Counted from the stretch's first letter, positions 6,856 through 16,101 are shown. The stretch is 64,000 nt of DNA from Suicoccus acidiformans (GCF_003546865.1 NZ_CP023434.1:1240001-1304000), one strand, 5' to 3'. Program-made: numbers and translations. The notes: generated by a model not told the origin, from the letters alone.

Positions 6856-6884
6856 ATCTTATGGGATTGTTGTTACTTTGTCAA
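6856..6884 (-). promoter_or_regulatory. Sigma-A promoter of the trp-transporter operon
   Basis: TTGACA (6879-6884), a 17-base spacer and TAAGAT (6856-6861) on the minus strand; a near-consensus promoter placed about 30 bp before the leader peptide ATG. Confidence 0.85.
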
Positions 6885-6989
6885 GTGGTTTATCATTAAT
6901 TTTTCATTTTCTCTCATATCTGAGAGTCGCCTAATCGGTATTTTTAGTGTACAATATGCTTTGTAGCCTAATTTTAGGGAGGTTTTAAG

Positions 6990-8696
6990 ATGTCATTTGA
7001 TGGATTTTTTACCCGACAAATGCTTAATGAATTAAAGGAACAGCTTGTGGGCGGTCGTGTAAGCCGTGTTTTTCAGCCTTTTGAGCAGGAAATACATCTG
7101 GTTATTCGCTCGAAACGCCAAAATCACCGGCTGGTTGCTTCCATTCATCCAACATATTACCGACTGCATTTGAGTCAAGAGCGCCCAGCCAATCCCACCC
7201 ATGCCCCAATGTTTGCGATGTTGCTGCGCAAGCATTTAGAGAATGCGAGTTTGTTAGATATTCAACAAATTGGCAATGATCGGGTTGTCCGTTTAATTTT
7301 TAGTGGGCGTGATGAACTGGGCGATTTGAAAAGTTACCACTTAATGATTGAATTAATGGGTCGGCATAGTAATATCGTCTTAGTAGATCCTAAGCGCGAA
7401 ATCATTATTGATTGTATTAAGCATGTGCCTGCTTCCTTGAACTCCTACCGGACCCTTCAAGCCGGGGCAGATTACCGTTTACCGCCTAGCCAAGCGACCC
7501 AAACAAATATTACCACGCTTTCTGCTTATGATTTAAAGCAGTGGTGCCATTTACATGCCGAATCCTTAGCTGCTGGTGAAGGCTTCCGCATTATCCAAGG
7601 CTTGAGTAAATTAGCCGCCCAGGAAATTGCCCACACGATTCATACGAAAGAAATCTCGGCATATGATGCTGTCCAAGACTTTTTGGAAAAGTTGGCGGTT
7701 GGACCAGGCGTAATGATTGAAGCAGATAAACCAGTATTCTATGCCTTTGATTTGAGCTATATTGCTGGTGAACGTACGGCCTTTGATAATCTAAGCGCCT
7801 TGGTCGATGCCTACTATGCCCACCGAGTGCATACTGATCGGATTAAGCAGATGACCGGCAATATCATTCATCAATTGGAGCAAATTATTGCCCGCAATCA
7901 AACTAAATTAGAGCATTTAGCCAAAGATCGCCAAATTGCCGAGAACTCTGAAACTTACCGCATTTACGGCGAATTACTAAGTGCCTATGCCCATGAGGTA
8001 GAAAAGGGTCAGGCTATGGTGGCCTTGCCGAATTACTATGAGGAGAATGCCCCGCTAGATATTCCACTAGACCCGGCCAAGTCTCCGATTGAAAATAGTC
8101 AAAGTTACTTTAAGAAATACAGTAAATATCGGGATTCCTTAAAGTATATTGACAAAGAAACGGGCAAAGCCCGTCAGGAAATTGCCTATTTAGAAAGTGT
8201 GCTCGTTCAAATTGCCCAGGCGGATATTGAAGATATTGAGGATATTAAACAAGAATTACGGGAGGAAGGCTATCAAGCCCAGAAGCATGGCCAGACGAAA
8301 AAACGCTCTAAGACCAGCTCTAAGCCACGGCGCTATCGCTCTTCGGATGGGGTTATGATTTATGTCGGGCGTAATAATCACCAGAATGATGAACTCAGTC
8401 TGAAACGAGCCAGCAAGAATCATTGGTGGCTGCATACTAAGAATATTCCTGGTTCCCATGTCATCGTTGAATCCGATCGGCCGAGTGAGCAAACAATGCT
8501 TGAAGCTGCTGAAATTGCTGCCTATCATTCCAAGTCGCAATATTCAGCCAATGTACCGGTTGATACCGTCCAAGTGAAGCATTTGCGTAAGCCTAATGGC
8601 GCCAAGCCGGGCTTTGTGATTTATGAAGGCCAACAAACCTTATATGTGACCCCTGTAGAAAGCGCAATCAAGGCTAGGGAAGTAACTGACAATTAA
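6990..8696 (+). CDS. rqcH: Rqc2/NEMF-family ribosome quality control factor (FbpA-like)
   Basis: 568-aa protein of the RqcH/FbpA family, which binds stalled 50S-peptidyl-tRNA and directs addition of C-terminal Ala tails. It has an N-terminal NFACT-N domain (MSFDGFFTRQML...), a central coiled-coil region and a C-terminal NFACT-R domain from about residue 445 (DGVMIYVGRNNHQND...NHWWLHTKNIPGSHVI). The D97-R98 pair, essential in Bacillus RqcH, is present (IGNDRVV). Older names call it a fibronectin-binding protein. The ATG is preceded by AGGGAGG, and a TACAAT -10-like box lies at 6950-6955. It is a single gene that ends at a terminator. Confidence 0.93.
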   Translation: MSFDGFFTRQMLNELKEQLVGGRVSRVFQPFEQEIHLVIRSKRQNHRLVASIHPTYYRLHLSQERPANPTHAPMFAMLLRKHLENASLLDIQQIGNDRVVRLIFSGRDELGDLKSYHLMIELMGRHSNIVLVDPKREIIIDCIKHVPASLNSYRTLQAGADYRLPPSQATQTNITTLSAYDLKQWCHLHAESLAAGEGFRIIQGLSKLAAQEIAHTIHTKEISAYDAVQDFLEKLAVGPGVMIEADKPVFYAFDLSYIAGERTAFDNLSALVDAYYAHRVHTDRIKQMTGNIIHQLEQIIARNQTKLEHLAKDRQIAENSETYRIYGELLSAYAHEVEKGQAMVALPNYYEENAPLDIPLDPAKSPIENSQSYFKKYSKYRDSLKYIDKETGKARQEIAYLESVLVQIAQADIEDIEDIKQELREEGYQAQKHGQTKKRSKTSSKPRRYRSSDGVMIYVGRNNHQNDELSLKRASKNHWWLHTKNIPGSHVIVESDRPSEQTMLEAAEIAAYHSKSQYSANVPVDTVQVKHLRKPNGAKPGFVIYEGQQTLYVTPVESAIKAREVTDN

Positions 8697-8700
8697 AAAA

Positions 8701-8742
8701 CTGACCGAATCAATCCTGGGTGGATAAATTCGGTCAGTTTTT
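8701..8742 (+). terminator. Bidirectional terminator between rqcH and ppaC
   Basis: CTGACCGAAT (8701-8710) pairs with ATTCGGTCAG (8728-8737), followed by TTTTTG; an A-run lies on the other side, so it can also end the convergent ppaC transcript. Confidence 0.92.
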
Positions 8743-8746
8743 GTCA

Positions 8747-9682
8747 TTAGATTAATACTTCAAAAGCTTCGGTTAATTGTGGAATCACTTGTTTCTTGCG
8801 CGATACAACGCCTGGAAGGGTTAATTGATCTTGGCTAATGACTTGGTCAAACGCACCTTCGACTGCGCGACTTTGTTCACCGATCACTAAGGCGATGGAG
8901 TCGCTGTCTAAGATATCCGTGACAAGCAGGATGAATAAATCCAAATCAGCTGCCTTAGCTTCAGCGCGCATTGTATTAAGAATGGCTTCCTTGCGTTCGA
9001 GCACTTCATCGAAACCAACCGTGTTTACTTGGCCGATGCGGACATTGTAGCCTGCCATGTTGAAGTTTTTCGAATCAGATGACAGAATGTCTAAATCAGA
9101 TTTATCGGTTAAGTTTGTCCCTGATTTCAGTAATTCAAGACCGTAAGTTTCTAAATCAACTTGCGCTAATTTAGCCAGTTCAATGGCAATATTCTGGTCT
9201 TCTTTAGTGGCTGTTGGTGATTTGAAAAGGAGTGTATCTGATATCACTGCTGAAAGCATCATTCCTGCAATTGAGGTTGGAATGTCGATGCCTTTTTCTT
9301 GGAACATCTTGTACAGTACGCTAGCGGTACAACCAATTGGCTCGCAGCGATAGTATAGAGGTTGAGCTGTCTCAAAGCCACTAATTCGGTGGTGGTCAAC
9401 GACGAAATCAACTTCGACTGCTTCAATATCATCAACGGATTGTTGCGGCTCATTATGGTCAACGAGAGCCACGTGTTCTACTTCATTGCTGGCTGTTCGA
9501 ATAACGCGGGGTGCTTCAATATTGAAAGTATCTAGCGCAAATTGCGTTTCATCATTAGGCGTTCCGAGTGCTACCGGCTCTGCTTCATAACCTAAGCGTT
9601 CCAAATAATAGCTCATGGCAATGGCGGAACCAATTGCATCGGTATCTGGATTTTTGTGTCCGAAAACTAAATATTTTGACAT
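8747..9682 (-). CDS. ppaC: Manganese-dependent inorganic pyrophosphatase
   Basis: 311-aa family II (DHH/DHHA2) pyrophosphatase that hydrolyses PPi to phosphate in the cytoplasm. Metal-binding motifs are clear: GHKNPDTDAIGSA at the N-terminus, VDHNE near residue 75 and VDHHRISGF near 98. The C-terminal DHHA2 domain ends with the substrate-binding VSRKKQVIPQL. I start at ATG 9682, which has AGGAGG eight bases upstream; the reading frame is open further to 9748 but that extension has no homologous character. It follows parC by 69 bp and may be partly co-transcribed with it. Confidence 0.95.
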   Translation of the reverse strand: MSKYLVFGHKNPDTDAIGSAIAMSYYLERLGYEAEPVALGTPNDETQFALDTFNIEAPRVIRTASNEVEHVALVDHNEPQQSVDDIEAVEVDFVVDHHRISGFETAQPLYYRCEPIGCTASVLYKMFQEKGIDIPTSIAGMMLSAVISDTLLFKSPTATKEDQNIAIELAKLAQVDLETYGLELLKSGTNLTDKSDLDILSSDSKNFNMAGYNVRIGQVNTVGFDEVLERKEAILNTMRAEAKAADLDLFILLVTDILDSDSIALVIGEQSRAVEGAFDQVISQDQLTLPGVVSRKKQVIPQLTEAFEVLI

Positions 9683-9751
9683 GAGATGCCTCCTGAAAAA
9701 TTTATTATGCTGTTCTTTATTGTAGATGATTTTCGTGCGCTTGTCCATGTC

Positions 9752-12253
9752 TTATTCTTGTGAATCAGACTGATGCGCTTGTTCAAAGAGTTCGATTTGG
9801 TCGACATACATATCGAGCACTTGGCCTAAATCAGCTAGACCCGGTACTTCACTACCGTTGGTCAGACGCTCCGTCAGCTTCAAGGCGCCTGGTTCAAGCC
9901 TTTGCGTAGCTCCGGTATCACCTAGAATGCAAACCGGTAAATCAGGGGTTTGGACTGGTAAAGCCTTTAATACCCGGTGTGGATTCTTCTTGAGTTGCTT
10001 GTAAAGGAGGGTTCCGCGACTGCCCCGACTTGCTTCAGTAATTACCTCAAGGGCAAAATGTTTGAGATAGCCTCGTTGGGACAAGGCTAGGAGACTTGTT
10101 TGCCTACTTGGGGATGCAATTAGATTGGCTGCTGCGATGTAGTCGTCGTCTTTCAAGTTCATGGCCACAACCCCTTGGGCTTTCGGGCCATAGGTTGACA
10201 CGTCACTTAAGGCGTAGCGTAAGCTGTATGAGCGGTGGGTGAGTAATACGATTTGCTCTGCTTCTGCCTGCCTACTCAAGGCAACTGAAATAAGCTCGTC
10301 CCCCTCATGCTTGAATTTCATCGCTTGAGCTGTTCGGGTGCGATAACTACGGTAAGTGACAAAATCCGCTAGGGGCGTTCGTTTGATCATGCCATATTTG
10401 GTTGTCAGAACGAGATGCATATCCGCATCGAGCTGACTTGGCTGTTCATCTAAGCCGAGGAAGGCTTGATATACCGCAATGACTTGTTCGCCGTCCTCTA
10501 ATAAGTATTGTTGGGAGATGTGCGTACCTAAATCCTTCCAGCGGGCTTCAGGAATCTCATAGACCGGCAGATGGATGTAATTACCAAGATTGGTAAAGAG
10601 AATAATCGCATCATGGGTACTCAAACTTTCGACATAAAGGATATAGTCCAAATCACGCACACCCACATCATGAGCTTGACTGGACTGATAAGAACGTAAG
10701 CTAGAGCGTTTAATGTAACCTTCCTTCGAAACAGTGACCACCACTTCTTCTTCAGGAATTAACAAGCTCGTATCAATATTAATCTCTTCAATCGCCTCTT
10801 CCACTTGAGTTAAGCGCGGAGTACTATATTTCTTCTGCACTTCTTTCAGTTCTTGCACAATAACCTTATTTAAGGCGGCTTCACTCTTCAAAATCATTTC
10901 ATACATTTGAATGCGCTCATTTAAGGCTAGGCGCTCTTCTTGCAGCTTCACCACGTCTGTATTGGTTAAGCGATAAAGTTGCAAGGAGACAATAGATTCA
11001 GCTTGGACTTGTGAAAAATCATACTGTTCTTGAAGGTTACGCTGGGCATCGCTGCGATTCTCGCTTGAGCGGATGGTTAAAATGACTTCATCTAAGATTG
11101 ACACAAGGCGAATCAGGCCATCGACGATATGTAAGCGCCGTTCATCTGCTTCAAGCAAATACCGGGTCCGTCTGGTGATGACCTCTTGGCGATGTTCGAT
11201 ATAGGCAGCTAAGATACGCTCTAAGCCAACTAAAACCGGACGTAGTTGATCGATGGCAACCATATTAAAGTGGTAATTCGTCTGCAACTCCGTATTCTTA
11301 AATAAATAATTTAAGATACCTTCTGCGTCAATGTCACGTTTCAATTCGATGACCAGGCGTACTCCACTTCGGTCGGACTCATCGCGCACTTCGCTAATGC
11401 CATCAATCTTGCCTTGGATACGGATTTCATCAAGCTTCTGAATAAGCTTGGCCTTGTTCACTTCATAAGGGAGCTCGGTAGCAACAATTTGCGATTTATT
11501 CCCCCTCAGTGTTTCAATACTTGTCTTGGCCCGAACGACCAGCTTCCCTTGGCCAGTTGTATAGATATCCTTGAGGGCATCGGCCCCTTGAATAATCCCC
11601 CCAGTTGGGAAATCTGGCCCTTTGACAAATCGCAATAAATCCTCCAAGGTCGCATCATCATGTTCAATCTTATAAATAATCGCATCGATTACTTCTCCTA
11701 AGTTATGGGGCGGGATATCCGTTGCATAGCCAGCAGATATCCCTGTTGCGCCATTGACAAGCAAATTAGGGAACTTAGCCGGCAGAACTAAAGGCTCTTC
11801 TAAAGTATCATCAAAGTTTAAACCATGCTCTACTGTATCATAATCAATATCGGCCAATAATTCGGAAGAAATCGGAGCTAGGCGGGCCTCTGTATAGCGC
11901 ATGGCAGCCGCTGGGTCCCCGTCCATACTCCCATTATTACCGTGCATGTCAATTAAAGGAATACGATTCTTCCAATCTTGACTCATACGGACCATCGCAT
12001 CATAGACCGATATATCCCCGTGTGGATGGTAATTCCCAATAACATTCCCGACAGTCTTAGCAGATTTCCGGTAAGGGTTATCGGCCGTGTTGCGATCTTG
12101 GTACATCGCAAACAGAATACGGCGCTGGACAGGCTTTAAACCATCCCGAATATCCGGTAAGGCCCGGTCTTGAATAATATATTTAGAATAACGACCGAAA
12201 CGATCGCCAATCACGTTTGAAAAGGATAGTTCTTCAATATGTTCTGTCGCCAT
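9752..12253 (-). CDS. parC: DNA topoisomerase IV subunit A
   Basis: 833-aa ParC, the DNA-breaking subunit that decatenates chromosomes with ParE. It has the winged-helix/tower domain (DGLKPVQRRILFAMY near residue 38; active Tyr in AAMRYTEARL) and a C-terminal beta-pinwheel. I start at ATG 12253, behind GGAGGTGA; the GTG four codons earlier lies inside that RBS. Only four bases separate it from parE. In the quinolone-resistance region the motif reads HPHGDISVYD: Ile81 replaces the Ser normally found at the S. aureus Ser80/S. pneumoniae Ser79 position. ParC rather than GyrA is supported by its parE neighbour and plsY. Confidence 0.95.
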   Translation of the reverse strand: MATEHIEELSFSNVIGDRFGRYSKYIIQDRALPDIRDGLKPVQRRILFAMYQDRNTADNPYRKSAKTVGNVIGNYHPHGDISVYDAMVRMSQDWKNRIPLIDMHGNNGSMDGDPAAAMRYTEARLAPISSELLADIDYDTVEHGLNFDDTLEEPLVLPAKFPNLLVNGATGISAGYATDIPPHNLGEVIDAIIYKIEHDDATLEDLLRFVKGPDFPTGGIIQGADALKDIYTTGQGKLVVRAKTSIETLRGNKSQIVATELPYEVNKAKLIQKLDEIRIQGKIDGISEVRDESDRSGVRLVIELKRDIDAEGILNYLFKNTELQTNYHFNMVAIDQLRPVLVGLERILAAYIEHRQEVITRRTRYLLEADERRLHIVDGLIRLVSILDEVILTIRSSENRSDAQRNLQEQYDFSQVQAESIVSLQLYRLTNTDVVKLQEERLALNERIQMYEMILKSEAALNKVIVQELKEVQKKYSTPRLTQVEEAIEEINIDTSLLIPEEEVVVTVSKEGYIKRSSLRSYQSSQAHDVGVRDLDYILYVESLSTHDAIILFTNLGNYIHLPVYEIPEARWKDLGTHISQQYLLEDGEQVIAVYQAFLGLDEQPSQLDADMHLVLTTKYGMIKRTPLADFVTYRSYRTRTAQAMKFKHEGDELISVALSRQAEAEQIVLLTHRSYSLRYALSDVSTYGPKAQGVVAMNLKDDDYIAAANLIASPSRQTSLLALSQRGYLKHFALEVITEASRGSRGTLLYKQLKKNPHRVLKALPVQTPDLPVCILGDTGATQRLEPGALKLTERLTNGSEVPGLADLGQVLDMYVDQIELFEQAHQSDSQE

Positions 12254-12257
12254 CCTA

Positions 12258-14339
12258 CTACTCACCTCCGAATAAATCTAATTGCTCAGGATCTTCCCCT
12301 GCTTCGACGGCTTCCTCAATGTTATCCGCCTGTTCAACTAACTTCTCTTCCACCTCGGGATGGTTAGCTGCTTGTTGATCATTTAATAAAGTATCTTCTT
12401 CATCCAAGGTGAAGCGTACATTACTCTCAATCCACTTGCGACGCGGCTCCACTTTGGTTCCCATTAAAGTCGTCAATTGGCGCTCATTGCTTGCAGCATC
12501 ATCAATCGTGACCCGAATCAATAATCGGGTTTCTGGATTCATCGTTGTATCCCATAGTTGATCGGCGTTCATCTCACCTAAACCTTTGTAGCGCTGTAAG
12601 ATATAGCCTTGGCCCATTTCCTTAGTCTTCTCTTTTAATTCTTGATCTGTCCAAGCATAGGCAATCTTTTCCTTCTTGCCTTTACCTTTAGAGATTTTAT
12701 ATAAAGGTGGCATGGCCAAATAAACCTTCCCAGCTTCCAAAAGAGGCTTCATATAGCGGTAGAAGAAAGTCAGTAAGAGAACTTGAATATGCGCCCCATC
12801 TGTATCGGCATCCGTCATAATGATAACTTTATCATAATTTGCGTCTTCCACGTTAAATTCATTGCCAACCCCGGCGCCAATGGTGTAAATCATCGTATTG
12901 ATTTCTTCATTCTTCATAATATCCTGCAAGGAGGCTTTCTCAGTATTAATGACCTTCCCCCGCAGAGGCAAGATAGCCTGGTAACGGCGATCACGACCCA
13001 ATTTGGCCGAACCGCCCGCCGAGTCCCCCTCCACTAAGTATAATTCATTCTTGGAGGCATCTTTAGATTGGGCTTTGGTTAATTTTCCAGAAATAAGACG
13101 CTCTTGTTGGGATTTCTTAGCTCCGGTCCGGGCTAAGTCGCGTGCACGTCTGGAAGCTTCCCGAGTTTCCCGGGCTTGAATGGCTTTACGCAGAATCATT
13201 TGTGCAAAGTTTCCATTCTCATTTAAGTAATTGGTCAGGAATTCATTAATGAAATTGTCCACAATACTCCGCGCTTTGGGGGTACCTAACTTCTCCTTTG
13301 TCTGGCCTTCAAATTGTAAATAGTTCTCCGGAATACGAATCGAAAGGACCGCTGTCAAACCTTCGCGAACATCACTACCTTCAAGATTCTTATCCTTTTC
13401 TTTCAATAGTCCACTTTGCCGGCCATACTCATTGAATGCCTTCGTCATTCCTGTCTTCATGCCTGTCTCATGTGTACCACCGCCGGAAGTACGGACATTA
13501 TTGGCAAAAGAAAGAATAGTTTCTGAGTAACCATCATTGTATTGCATGGCGAAATCGATTTCAAAGCCTTCAATTTCAGTAGAAACGCTAGCAATATCGC
13601 CGAGCACATCTTTCTCTTCATTCAAATAAGCAATGAAATCCTTTAAACCGTTCTCATAGTGGTACACTTCATGGAAGACTTCCCCATCTTCATGGGTCGT
13701 TCGTTCATCAATCAGTTCAATCGCAAGGGCTTTCAATAAGAAGGCCGATTCACGAAGTCTTTCACAGATGACTGTTCGGTCAATTGTTCGTTGGCCGAAA
13801 ATCTTTGCATCGGGCATGAAATGGACCTTTGTCCCGGTATCTTTACCTTTAATTTTCTGTTTCTTAAGTTTAGAGGCGGGTTGTCCCCCATCTTCGAAAC
13901 GCATATGATAGGCATAGCCATCCCGGTGGATTGTCACTTCAAGCCAGCTGGATAAGGCGTTTACAACGCTGGCACCTACCCCGTGTAAGCCTCCTGCAGA
14001 TTTATAGCCTCCTTGGCCAAATTTCCCGCCGGCGTGCAGCACGGTAAAGATTACTTGAACCGTCGGGACCCCACTGTCATGCATGCCCACAGGCATCCCC
14101 CGCCCATTATCTTGAATGCTGACGCTCCCGTCTTCATGCAAACGGACAATAATCCGGTCAGCAAAACCAGACAAGGCCTCATCTACTGAGTTATCAACGA
14201 TTTCATACACCAGGTGGTGTAAACCACGTTGATCCGTGGAGCCAATATACATACCCGGTCGTTTGCGGACGGCTTCTAGACCTTCCAATATTTGAATGGC
14301 GTCATCGCCATAATTCATTAATGATTGCTTATCTGCCAT
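12258..14339 (-). CDS. parE: DNA topoisomerase IV subunit B
   Basis: 693-aa ATPase subunit of topoisomerase IV. GHKL motifs: EIVDNSVDEAL near residue 49, QDNGRGMPVG near 75 and GGLHGVGASVVNAL near 116. The TOPRIM domain shows LVEGDSAGGSAK near 430 and TDADTDGAHI near 505. The C-terminus carries about 45 extra, mostly acidic residues ending EQLDLFGGE. The ATG at 14339 has GAGGTGAG at good spacing; an ATG directly upstream (14342) is also possible. It is the first gene of parE-parC, divergent from plsY as in many Firmicutes, with a LexA-box-like site in its promoter region. Confidence 0.95.
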   Translation of the reverse strand: MADKQSLMNYGDDAIQILEGLEAVRKRPGMYIGSTDQRGLHHLVYEIVDNSVDEALSGFADRIIVRLHEDGSVSIQDNGRGMPVGMHDSGVPTVQVIFTVLHAGGKFGQGGYKSAGGLHGVGASVVNALSSWLEVTIHRDGYAYHMRFEDGGQPASKLKKQKIKGKDTGTKVHFMPDAKIFGQRTIDRTVICERLRESAFLLKALAIELIDERTTHEDGEVFHEVYHYENGLKDFIAYLNEEKDVLGDIASVSTEIEGFEIDFAMQYNDGYSETILSFANNVRTSGGGTHETGMKTGMTKAFNEYGRQSGLLKEKDKNLEGSDVREGLTAVLSIRIPENYLQFEGQTKEKLGTPKARSIVDNFINEFLTNYLNENGNFAQMILRKAIQARETREASRRARDLARTGAKKSQQERLISGKLTKAQSKDASKNELYLVEGDSAGGSAKLGRDRRYQAILPLRGKVINTEKASLQDIMKNEEINTMIYTIGAGVGNEFNVEDANYDKVIIMTDADTDGAHIQVLLLTFFYRYMKPLLEAGKVYLAMPPLYKISKGKGKKEKIAYAWTDQELKEKTKEMGQGYILQRYKGLGEMNADQLWDTTMNPETRLLIRVTIDDAASNERQLTTLMGTKVEPRRKWIESNVRFTLDEEDTLLNDQQAANHPEVEEKLVEQADNIEEAVEAGEDPEQLDLFGGE

Positions 14340-14378
14340 CATCTCACCTCTTGTATCATTCTAGCGTATTTACTATAT

Positions 14379-14392
14379 CAAACTTTTGTTCG
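14379..14392 (-). promoter_or_regulatory. LexA (SOS) box-like operator upstream of parE
   Basis: On the minus strand CGAACAAAAGTTTG; it matches the Firmicutes box CGAAC-N4-GTTCG at 9 of 10 positions. It overlaps a possible promoter (TTAGTC, 18 bp, TATAGT). parEC belongs to the LexA regulon reported for Bacillus subtilis, as I recall. Confidence 0.6.
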
Positions 14393-14486
14393 TATGACTA
14401 ATATTTTCCCCAGTCTTTCATAAATAATTAAGTATTTCCTGGAAATATGGTAAAATTAAGAAAACACACTGACAGGAGGTTTTCAT

Positions 14487-15122
14487 ATGAATGGGTGGGG
14501 AATTTTATATATTATTCTAGCATATTTAATTGGATCAATTCCAACGGGGGTTTGGTACTCCAAGACTCGTTATAAGGTCGATGTACGCACATTAGGGAGT
14601 GGTAACAGCGGCGGAACGAATGTTGGACGTAATTTCGGCTTTGCCTCGGCGGTCATTGTAATTGCCATAGATGTGCTGAAGGGTTGGATTCCCATGGCTG
14701 TCGCAAGGCATTCCTTTGCTGATCAACCGTGGATTATTATGCTGACAGCCCTTGCCTGTGTCATTGGCCATGCTTACCCAATCTGGGGAAATTTTCGTGG
14801 CGGAAAAATTGTTGCCACATCTATTGGCGTCTTACTTGGCTTTAATTTCTGGTTAGCCATCAGTCAAGTCCTCTTATTTGCCTTATGCCTTTTCTTAAGC
14901 AGTACAGTAAGTTTATCAGCCATGGCAAGTTATGGTATCGCCGTAGTGGCCATCTTCTTCCTCTATGAATCTTGGATTTATCGTATCGGCTTTCTAGCAA
15001 TCTTTCTCTTCATGGTTTATCGCCACCGCTCGAATGTCGAACGCCTCATTCACAAACGCGAAAATCGCATTTCATGGGGCTTACGCTCGACCAAGAAATA
15101 CCCTCAGGAAAAATCATCTTAA
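14487..15122 (+). CDS. plsY: Glycerol-3-phosphate acyltransferase (acyl-phosphate dependent)
   Basis: 211-aa membrane enzyme that transfers an acyl group from acyl-phosphate to glycerol-3-phosphate, the first step of phospholipid synthesis. Motifs: IPTGVWYSK near residue 18, a GSGNSGGTNVGRNFG variant of the GSGN(x)GATN motif near 37, DVLKGWIP near 62, and GHAYPIWGNFRGGK near 94. About five membrane spans. GACAGGAGG lies eight bases before the ATG. It is a single gene, divergent from parE-parC, and ends at a hairpin terminator. Motif variants (SGG for xGA) suggest a divergent but functional member. Confidence 0.93.
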   Translation: MNGWGILYIILAYLIGSIPTGVWYSKTRYKVDVRTLGSGNSGGTNVGRNFGFASAVIVIAIDVLKGWIPMAVARHSFADQPWIIMLTALACVIGHAYPIWGNFRGGKIVATSIGVLLGFNFWLAISQVLLFALCLFLSSTVSLSAMASYGIAVVAIFFLYESWIYRIGFLAIFLFMVYRHRSNVERLIHKRENRISWGLRSTKKYPQEKSS

Positions 15123-15130
15123 ACCAACTT

Positions 15131-15183
15131 AAAAACACTGTCAACTATCCGCGTCGTTGCGAGGTAAGTTAACAGTGTTTTTT
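15131..15183 (+). terminator. Terminator between plsY and the epimerase-like gene
   Basis: AAAACACTGTCAAC pairs with GTTAACAGTGTTTT (one mismatch) and is flanked by A- and T-runs, so it probably serves both convergent genes. Confidence 0.9.
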
Positions 15184-15192
15184 ATGCTTTAA

Positions 15193-16080
15193 TTAGACGT
15201 CTTTAGTAAACGTCATTGTATAGCCATGGGTCGCTAAGTCATTCGGTGCTAGCTGGAGGATGCTGTATTTCTCCGCGAATTCCCCACTAGCTTGGGTCGT
15301 GTCGGCGATGCCAGTCCAAGGCTCAATGCAGACAAATGGGGCCCGTTTAGGATAAGGTGACCAGATTCCCACAAATTCCATATGGCTTGGATTGACATTA
15401 ATGGTAACGCCAGCAGGCTCATCACGCAGGACCATTTCAGTCTTCTGGTTAACTTGGTATACTAAGGCATCATCCTTAAAGTCATCATGCGTGAGATAAG
15501 TTTTGTCCATTCGTTCATATTTACTGGCAGTAGCATTGATTAAGCCGTCCTCAGTTAAAGGTAAGCGAGAATAAGGCCCTTCAGGGATAAATTCTAGGCT
15601 GACGCGATCAAACTCTTCAGTTGCTTCGTCTTGACTCACATTAAAAGCCGGATGTGCCCCTACACTGTAGTATAAGGCCGTCTCACTGGAAGGGTTTAAC
15701 ACTTCGTAACTGACCGTTACCGTATTTCCTTGGAGAATGTAGTTAATTTGAAAACTAAATTCGAAAGGATACTTTTCGAGCGTTGTGGCACTACTTTTCA
15801 AATAGAAACTGGCTGAGACATCGGTTTGATTTTGCAAAGTAAATTCCATATCCCGGGCAAAACCGTGCCGTGACATTTCATAAGTTTCCCCTGCAAACAC
15901 CATCTGGCCGTCTTTGAGTGAGCCTACAATGGGGAAAAGGACAGGCGAGTGACGATTCCAATAGGCTGGATCGGCCTGCCAAATGTATTCATGTCCTGTT
16001 TCCTTATCTTGAATGGACGCAATTTCTGCCCCTTTAAGCTTTATTTGAACCACTAAGTGTTCGTTTTCAATCGTTACCAT
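15193..16080 (-). CDS. Aldose 1-epimerase family protein (LacX/GalM-like)
   Basis: 295-aa galactose-mutarotase-like beta-sandwich protein. Recognisable family segments are KGAEIASIQDKETGHEYIWQ near residue 15, RHSPVLFPIVG near 45, YSVGAHPAFNV near 140 and FVCIEPWTGIAD near 248. The His and Glu in the last two segments fit the catalytic pair of the family. Such proteins interconvert anomers of hexoses or hexose phosphates; the substrate here is unknown. It lies 21 bp downstream of hslU, at the position where codY usually sits in this gene block. It could be the last gene of the xerC-hslV-hslU operon. Confidence 0.85.
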   Translation of the reverse strand: MVTIENEHLVVQIKLKGAEIASIQDKETGHEYIWQADPAYWNRHSPVLFPIVGSLKDGQMVFAGETYEMSRHGFARDMEFTLQNQTDVSASFYLKSSATTLEKYPFEFSFQINYILQGNTVTVSYEVLNPSSETALYYSVGAHPAFNVSQDEATEEFDRVSLEFIPEGPYSRLPLTEDGLINATASKYERMDKTYLTHDDFKDDALVYQVNQKTEMVLRDEPAGVTINVNPSHMEFVGIWSPYPKRAPFVCIEPWTGIADTTQASGEFAEKYSILQLAPNDLATHGYTMTFTKDV

Positions 16081-16101
16081 ATAAATCCCCCTAGCATCTA
16101 A

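Noticed and set aside
6722-6934. Plus-strand ORF over the trp leader
   Set aside because: It is antisense to the promoter, leader peptide and hairpins and has no RBS.
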